From NCBI RefSeq assembly GCF_003473485.1, contig NC_053047.1, positions 1,069,001-1,133,000 of the forward strand: a stretch of DNA of 64,000 bases, in the 5' to 3' direction. Source of the DNA: Medicago truncatula (taxonomy: Eukaryota; Streptophyta; Magnoliopsida; Fabales; Fabaceae). Both the position numbers and the translations under genes were made by a program. How positions within the stretch are numbered: the stretch's first letter is position 1; the number at the start of each line of letters is the position of its first letter. The notes under the pieces are model-generated. The model did not search any database and was not told the origin of the DNA. It saw only the letters and a list, made by a program, of their open reading frames with translations. Shown here piece by piece: positions 58,330 to 64,000 of the stretch.

Positions 58330-60440
58330 AATCAAACTTCAAGGTGCCAAAGAAATTACAATTGTTTATTGGAACAGTTGTATCATGAGCACTTGCCCTA
58401 GCTAGTAGACAATTTTGGCTTAAATTTATACTTGCTTGCTTAATTGGGTTCCAAAGGTAAATATTGCTTTTTTGGAGAAGTGGTGTTGGAGGATATATGA
58501 ATAGAGTTTACGGTTTAAATACTTATGAAGTAAATATGGGGTGGATAATGGGGTTTTTTGCTTGGTGTAATCTAGATTTATCTTGGTGGGAAAAACTAAT
58601 GTTGAGTAAAGATGGTGGTGGTAATGTTTTTGGTATTTGGCTTTCTTACCGCTAGTAAAAAAATGATTGGAAATGGTACATTTACTTTATTTAGGTTTAA
58701 TAAACAGGCATTTGTGGAAGATATGTTGAATGTGATGGAGGTTTAGGCGACATGGATTAAAGGTTGCATAAAATTAGTTGTTTATTTATCAATTCTTTTT
58801 GGAAGGTTTGTTTTGTCTTTAAATGACTTCTTATTCTTCTTTTATCTTTAATTTTTCTAGATGATATTCCAAATGTGGCTCCTAAAGTGATTCATGAAAC
58901 ATGAAAAACAATGTTATGTAATACTATTGTTTAACTCTATAATTTAAATCTTAAGAGAACACCACATTTCAAATATATCTCATATGCATTTTTTTTTTTT
59001 TTTTTGGTTTTAAAGCCCTTTCTAAGTTTGTTTCGATAAAAGACTCAGTTATGGTAGCATAAGATTTGTCGACTAAGTATAACTTTTTTAGTCATTTCTT
59101 TTGTTACTTTTCAAAAGTTAGTTGCTCAAATTATCAGGGGAAGCGTAATGAAAAGTTTGGGTAGAACATGCATCTATGTTGTTTTGATGGTGTAACCCAG
59201 TTTATGATTGTGTCTAAATATGTTGTAATATTTAAAAGCCTAAGCAATGACCAGCATGTGATAGGTGTTTTCAGATTTATGGACCAAGATTTTGGTGTCA
59301 AAGATATCAGGCATAATTATTGGCATCATGTGATACTTATTTCCATTTTGTTCTATTTATTGCTTTGACTCTTTATTTATAGGCATGTTATTAGAAGATT
59401 AAAATTTGGAAAGATTCCTCTAGATTTTTCACAAAAAGCATTATGGATGAGTAAAAGGAGAGCATGCATGTGCTTCTTAGCCATTTGACACTATCAGATT
59501 ATCAATTGATGAGAATGTGACAACATAATATTATTTAGTGCATGAAAATTTGAACATGCTTCGGCAAGAGGTATGAACTATGCCTTCACCTGCAAGTGTG
59601 AATGTTGACTATAACTTAATTTTTCATTGTTCTATATTCAGCTAATTTTTTAAGAGCTGGTCTTGATACACACACATGAGTTCTCATAATAGTCATAAAA
59701 ATAGAACGGTCTCTTTAAAAAATTCTTGATATTGTGGAGGATATAATGCCAATATTTTGTTGATTACTTTAAAGAATATGCAAAAAAAAAAATCCAAATA
59801 TTGTTGTTATTTCTTCTTCTTTGCCTATCGTGTTTAGGATTTTCATTGCATGAAAAAATAAATATGAAGTTCTTCTATTTTAATTGTGGATTGACCTATT
59901 TCTTTTTTCTTAAGTGTTATTGAAAGTCTCAAGCATGGGCTTACTAATCAACTTATGGTGCTTTTGACACAAAAACAATACAACAAGAGAAATTGTAATT
60001 TGAATGCTAAATATTTTTTTTTTCCTTTGATTCAATTGTAATTTTGATTTATGAAGGATTAGAAATAGAACTTTAGATCCCTGTCATAGTCTAAATATTT
60101 TTTTCTGGAAGGTTTGGACAAAAGTAGTTGGGTGGTTGGGTTTGTGGTGTTTTATCAAATAATAGCTAAATTGGTACATGCAAATAAATTTCTCTGTTTG
60201 GTATCAAGTGGTAGACAATGAATGCATCAAATTCATTTGATATCTTGCATTTGGGCTAGAGATTCATAAATAGTTTATTTTTTTGACGGCATGAAATTAA
60301 TGAGGAACAATCATCAATATGGTAAAACCCTTATCTTGGGCATTGATTAAATCCAAGAAGAATAACTTTTATTCTGATCTTTATCATTGGACTCTCAACC
60401 CCTTATTTAATTAGGTTATAATGTCGGTTAAGATTTATTG
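58330..60440 (+). mobile_element. LINE reverse-transcriptase remnant split by about 1.3 kb of other sequence
   Basis: 58330-58760 parallels 55345-55800 (ggttccaaaggtaaatattg, tggggtggataatgggg). 60085-60440 parallels the zf-RVT and tail part (FFWKVWTKVVGWLGLW, then LSWALIKSKKNNFYSDL). In between, 58770-60080 has no counterpart at 55 kb and contains no recognisable gene or defined ends. Heavily degenerate. Confidence 0.65.
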
Positions 60441-60548
60441 TATCTTAATTCGTGTATTTTGAAGACATATTGTTTATTTGACTTGAACTATGTTGTACTT
60501 CTCCATCATAGAAAAACTTTTATATATATATATACGAGGATGTATACT

Positions 60549-61436
60549 ATGAGAATGACATGTTTATATGAGAATGATGAGAATAAATTTCAATCATCAA
60601 AATCAAAATAAATGGTCTAGATTAAAAAACTTATTTTAGATAACACATATGCCTTTCCACATGCTATCCTCAATCCATTCACCTTCTCATCTTCTCTTAC
60701 CTTCCATCATTTGTTTTTTTGTCAAATAGCCTAGTAGCTATAACTCACACAATTTAATTGTGGAGAAGTGGAGTGTATGGGGTTCGAACACCGACTACTG
60801 CATATAAAATGCTATATCCCTACCAACTGAGCTAAGTTCACGGGATACGTTCCATCATTTGTTGTTGGTCTCCGGATTGTTCACATCGCTCTTCATCACC
60901 ATCATCATGGTGAGATCTGAATATTTTAATTGACAATAAATAAAAAATAATGTTTTTTTTTTTTCTTTCTGTAAATTAATTGGATTATATGAAATGTTCA
61001 ATTTACAATAGACCAGAAACAATGATGGGAAAGCAAAAGCAATAATTTTTTTTTTATACCAAATTGAAAACCAGATAAAGTGAGTGAATTGGATTCGGAA
61101 ATAAAATGGCCATATTTCTCAAAAGTTTCAATTTTATGGTAGTGGAATAGACAGACATGGTTGAACAATCGAGATGCAAAAATCAATACCAAAAGTAAGT
61201 AGATGAAAGGTAAAACCAATTCCTGGTCATGGTGAATTAGAGAAATGCAAGCGTCGAACACACACATAACGAATTTGATCATGGTGGGTTGTAGAAGATG
61301 GACAGTGGAATGGGGATATGAGAAATGATAGAATAATGTAGACACATGCGAAGTTTTTTAATCTAGACCATTTATTTTGATCTTGATGGCGGAGATTCAT
61401 TTTCATCATTCTCATATAAATGGTATTCTCTTTTGA
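60549..61436. mobile_element. 890-bp element with ~85-bp inverted ends, hosting a SINE
   Basis: The left end (gagaatgacatg, then atatgagaatgatgag, then aaaataaatggtctagatta) recurs inverted at the right (taatctagaccatttatttt, then catcattctcatat). The interior has no transposase. The element separates the LINE RT remnant from the RNase H remnant, which are adjacent in the array units. The target duplication was not resolved. Confidence 0.72.
60716..60849 (-). mobile_element. tRNA-derived SINE (Au-like)
   Basis: The minus strand starts with a tRNA-like head (gaacttagctcagttggtag, box A), then ggtgttcgaacccc (box B). It ends in an A run (T run at 60713-60720 on plus). A 14-bp target duplication ttccatcatttgtt flanks it at 60702-60715 and 60850-60863. 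Confidence 0.88.
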
Positions 61437-61477
61437 AATTTAGTATGTTTCTATCATTTTTTTTCACAATCAAAATC

Positions 61478-62700
61478 TCATATTATTTCACTTCTCAAAA
61501 GAGTCTCAATACAAGATGGAATCAAATCAAACTGTTGGTGACGAGCATGTAATCTTGACTCCCCTACTAAAGTATGAGCGACAAAATTTGATTGTCTCCT
61601 AGCAAAACTTTTCTTAAAGTTTGGATGTTGTTGTAAAAGAGCTTGACAATCGGATATAATACTACAAAACTTCGCTTGGTTGGCATTCATATCAACTATG
61701 TTATCAATCATTAGTTCACAATTAGGGTTGGGAATAGGCCAGGCCAGGCCAGGCTTTGATAGGCCTGAGCCTGGCCTACGAAATAAATCACAAGCCTGAG
61801 CCTGGCCTATGGCCTATCATAGGCCGTTTTTTTAGGCCTGGCCTGGCCTATTTAAAAGCCTGGACTGGCCTGAAAGCCTACTTACAGGCCTACTTCACAT
61901 TAAGGCCATCAAATAGTTCATTTGGCCTACTAAATAGGTTAAACTTGTCTTAAAGCCTACTTAAAAGCCTATTTCACTACAAGTAAATTTCAACTAGATT
62001 AAAGCCTACATAAAAGCCTATAACAACAAAGCCTATTAAGGAACTAATAGATAGAGAAAAAGATGTTTATATTTTTAATATATGCAATTATTTTAATATA
62101 AAAAATATTTTTTAATAAATAAGTATTAATAGGCCGGCCTATTAGGCTTAACAGTCTTTTTTTGAAGCCTAAGCTTGGCCTATTTAACTAAACAGGCTTT
62201 CTAAAAAGCCTAAGCCTAGGCCTATCTACTAAACAGTCCAGGCCAGGCCAGGCCAAAACAGGCCAGGCCGTAGGCCCCTGTAGGCCGGCCTAGCCTATTC
62301 CCAACCCTATTCACAATCTAGTTCTATAAACACCTTTGATAGGCCTTATGTACCAAGCCAATCTTCCGCTTCTTGAGGAGGGGAGCTTCCTTTAAGAAAT
62401 GGCCCCTAGAATTCCGAATGCACATAAAAAGGCCAAAACACCTATACGCCTCAAACATTGTCGCATCTACATAGCATTTCACGAAATCCTCATTTGGTGG
62501 TTGCCAAACTTCTATATGTTATTGTTGGTGCTGTACCGATGCTGCTGGTGTAGACCACACTTCCTGCCGTTGAAAAAGAGATTCATGTGCATGTGGGACA
62601 ACTATATTAACGATAGGCTTTTAAATCAACGTCCTGTACTTTGTCATTACGATGGCGCCAAACCTGTTTCTAGCATGAAAACCCAAAAAGAGGGGAAAAT
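61478..62700 (-). mobile_element. Antisense LINE RNase H remnant, interrupted by a hAT-type MITE
   Basis: 61478-61714 reads SIISDCQALLQQHPNFKKSF, ARRQSNFVAHTL and FDLIPSCIETLL, the C-terminal half of the plant LINE RNase H domain. 62318-62660 carries the N-terminal half, matching 15965-16400. The interruption is the MITE at 61723-62309. The last ~40 bp grade into the NCR upstream region. A dead fragment. Confidence 0.78.
61723..62309. mobile_element. 587-bp hAT-type MITE
   Basis: Termini tagggttgggaatagg and cctattcccaaccctaare perfect inverted repeats, apart from the trailing letters; the true right end is caaccctaat 62300-62309 read to the final a. A perfect 8-bp target duplication ttcacaat flanks it (61715-61722 and 62310-62317), diagnostic of the hAT superfamily. 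The body is filled with aggcctggcc/ggcctaggc-type words in both orientations. The uninterrupted target exists at 27.8 kb and 16.0 kb. Confidence 0.92.
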
Positions 62701-62734
62701 GAAAGTGGGTAAAAAATAATAATATTAGTGAAGA

Positions 62735-62959
62735 TAAACATTATTTTATAGTGAAATCTTTACAAGAAATGCAGTAAATTGAGTGCACGAAAAGACAAAC
62801 ACGACACATGGATATAATCAAGAGATATTTAATTATTTTATTATTATTAATGTCTTCTATTGATTACTGTAAAAATTTATTTCCCAATATATAAATGCTA
62901 AAACTAGGATATGATCAAACAATTTTCAATTTGTTACATCTAAACTAAAGCAAAGAAAC
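62735..62959 (+). promoter_or_regulatory. Promoter of the 63-kb NCR gene
   Basis: Contains gcacgaaaagacaaacacga (62783-62802), the taatcaagagatatttaatt block and a TATA-like atatataaatgc at about 62887, some 70 bp before the ATG. Same arrangement as the 47- and 57-kb genes. Confidence 0.75.
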
Positions 62960-63240
62960 ATGACTACAATTCTAAAGTTTGCTTATATTATGATTACATG
63001 TCTTTTCCTGCTTCACATTGCAGCCCAAGAAGTTTTACGTACATTTTTTTTTATCCTCTCAAATTTTATACTTTATTATTTAGACAATCTTTCATGCCTT
63101 TTATTGACACTAATTATTTTATGGTTTACATTATAGAATATGAACTTTTTGACTGTAACGAAGACAGAGATTGTGATAACGTCATCTGCGTCGCAGGTGG
63201 TATTCCAAAGTGCATTACGCCATTTTGTTTCTGCTTTTAA
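62960..63240 (+). CDS. NCR peptide, 60 aa, anionic, two exons
   Basis: Exons 62960-63038 and 63137-63240; phase-1 intron of 98 bp (gtacat...ttatag). The signal peptide is MTTILKFAYIMITCLFLLHI, then AAQ. Exon 2 gives YELFDCNEDRDCDNVIC, a seven-residue loop, CITPFCFCF and stop: C-x5-C-x4-C-x7-C-x4-C-x-C. The mature part has seven acidic against two basic residues, so it is clearly anionic and ends in an aromatic FCFCF. It is the closest intact relative of the broken gene at 19.4-23.3 kb. Anionic NCRs generally lack direct antimicrobial activity, but some are essential for symbiosis. All signals look intact. Confidence 0.92.
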
Positions 63241-63480
63241 TAATTTATAAGTTGGCAAATAATTTAGTTTCCTATAAACTTATAACAAGATATGATCATG
63301 TGAAATAATTATTAAATAAAAATAACATGATTATCACATAATTATATTCATGCATTTGTAAGCATACATGAGTCTATTAGAGACAATTCTAGGCATACAA
63401 ATTACATCAACCTAATACATTTTTGTGTGGCTACAATGCCACTCATATTCATGATAAAACCAAAGGTGATTAAGTATCTA
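63241..63480. repeat. Conserved 3' flank of the 63-kb NCR gene
   Basis: 63290-63480 repeats the flank seen after the 47- and 57-kb genes (acatgagtctattagaga, tgtgtggctacaatgccact). Thus the duplicated module extends at least 240 bp beyond the stop codon. Confidence 0.75.
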
Positions 63481-63609
63481 ATAGATGCAATTTTAGTCAA
63501 ATTGTGTTTAAGTATCTAATATATACAGTTTTAACCAAGTTGTGTATGATAATATTTTATGCGTTATCTCTTACTAGAATGCTTTCACAGCAAGTTCTTT
63601 ATTTTATTT

Positions 63610-64000
63610 TTTTTGATAGAACAACAAAAGAGTTATTTAGGATTTTAGTCTGACCATGTTGTTTGTGAGCCACTCATGTATCACCTTGTTGCCTAAGTTG
63701 GACTTGTAGTTGAGTTGTATGTTGTGAATCACTTGTAAGATTTTAAGCAAGAGTGAACTATGTTTCTCGGAGTGTGTCTCCATTTTCATTGTATTTGTCC
63801 TTATCACGGGTAGAGTGATTGAGAGGAAGTGAGAGGGAGGTCTCTTATCTAGGGGTGTCTTAGATAGAAATTGCACAGGTAGTGATTAGCTGCGGAGCTA
63901 GTATACTAGAGATAGTTTATGCATGCTTCAAACTAATACTATTATAGTAGATTTCTTTCCTGGCTTGGTAGCCCCAGACGTAAGTGGCGTTGCACCGAAC
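63610..64000. mobile_element. LTR fragment at the window edge (copia-like)
   Basis: The stretch from about 63780 (tagagtgattgagaggaagt, atctaggggtgtcttagata, gacgtaagtggcgttgcacc) resembles the 3' part of LTRs of legume Ty1/copia elements from memory. The element continues beyond the window, so its ends and completeness are unknown. Confidence 0.5.

Noticed and set aside
59168-59368. 66-codon frame with a FAR1/MULE-like feel
   Set aside because: No conserved motif could be confirmed; too short and isolated to call.

Overview
This is a stretch of AT-rich legume nuclear DNA, most likely Medicago truncatula or a close relative. The diagnostic genes are two-exon nodule-specific cysteine-rich (NCR) peptide genes: a conserved signal-peptide exon, a phase-1 intron, then an exon with six cysteines. 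They are known only from legumes of the inverted-repeat-lacking clade. There is no bacterial-type gene organisation.

Layout. 0-2.9 kb: a stray broken copy of one exon of the neighbouring gene and a 5'-truncated LINE. 3.1-9.5 kb (minus strand): an apparently intact five-exon cinnamoyl-CoA-reductase-like (SNL6-type) dehydrogenase gene with a SINE in intron 4 and an 880-bp foldback element in intron 1. 9.5-16.4 kb: intergenic DNA with MITEs, one copy of a segmental duplication (the partner is at 48.1-50.7 kb) and LINE remnants. 16.4-23.8 kb: one NCR gene broken by nested insertions: two nested solo LTRs in the promoter, a 3.6-kb Helitron in the intron and a 420-bp Mutator-type element in the 3' flank. 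23.8-26.8 kb: the remnant of a CACTA transposon. 26.4-46.9 kb: a very young 20.5-kb tandem array of eight ~2.04-kb segments separated by seven ~0.6-kb pieces of an inositol-transporter gene (period about 2.64 kb). 47.1-63.3 kb: three NCR genes with intact reading frames at 47.15, 57.37 and 62.96 kb, spaced by LINE debris, MITEs and duplicated flanks. The right edge enters an LTR fossil.

How it fits together. The NCR copies share more than the gene: each carries an upstream antisense piece of a LINE RNase H domain and a conserved promoter block with a TATA box, and several also share about 200 bp of 3' flank. The locus therefore grew by duplicating a module of roughly [LINE RT remnant (+)]-[RNase H remnant (-)]-[NCR promoter]-[NCR exons]. 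The tandem array multiplied the upstream half of this module without the NCR exons. It fused it to the end of a CACTA element and to an antisense inositol-transporter exon. Eight orphan NCR-type promoters now point rightward, and the first gene-derived sequence downstream in each of the first seven units is the antisense transporter exon. Whether these are transcribed in nodules is the most interesting open question here.

All family assignments rest on motif recognition by eye and comparison within the window; no database search was possible.
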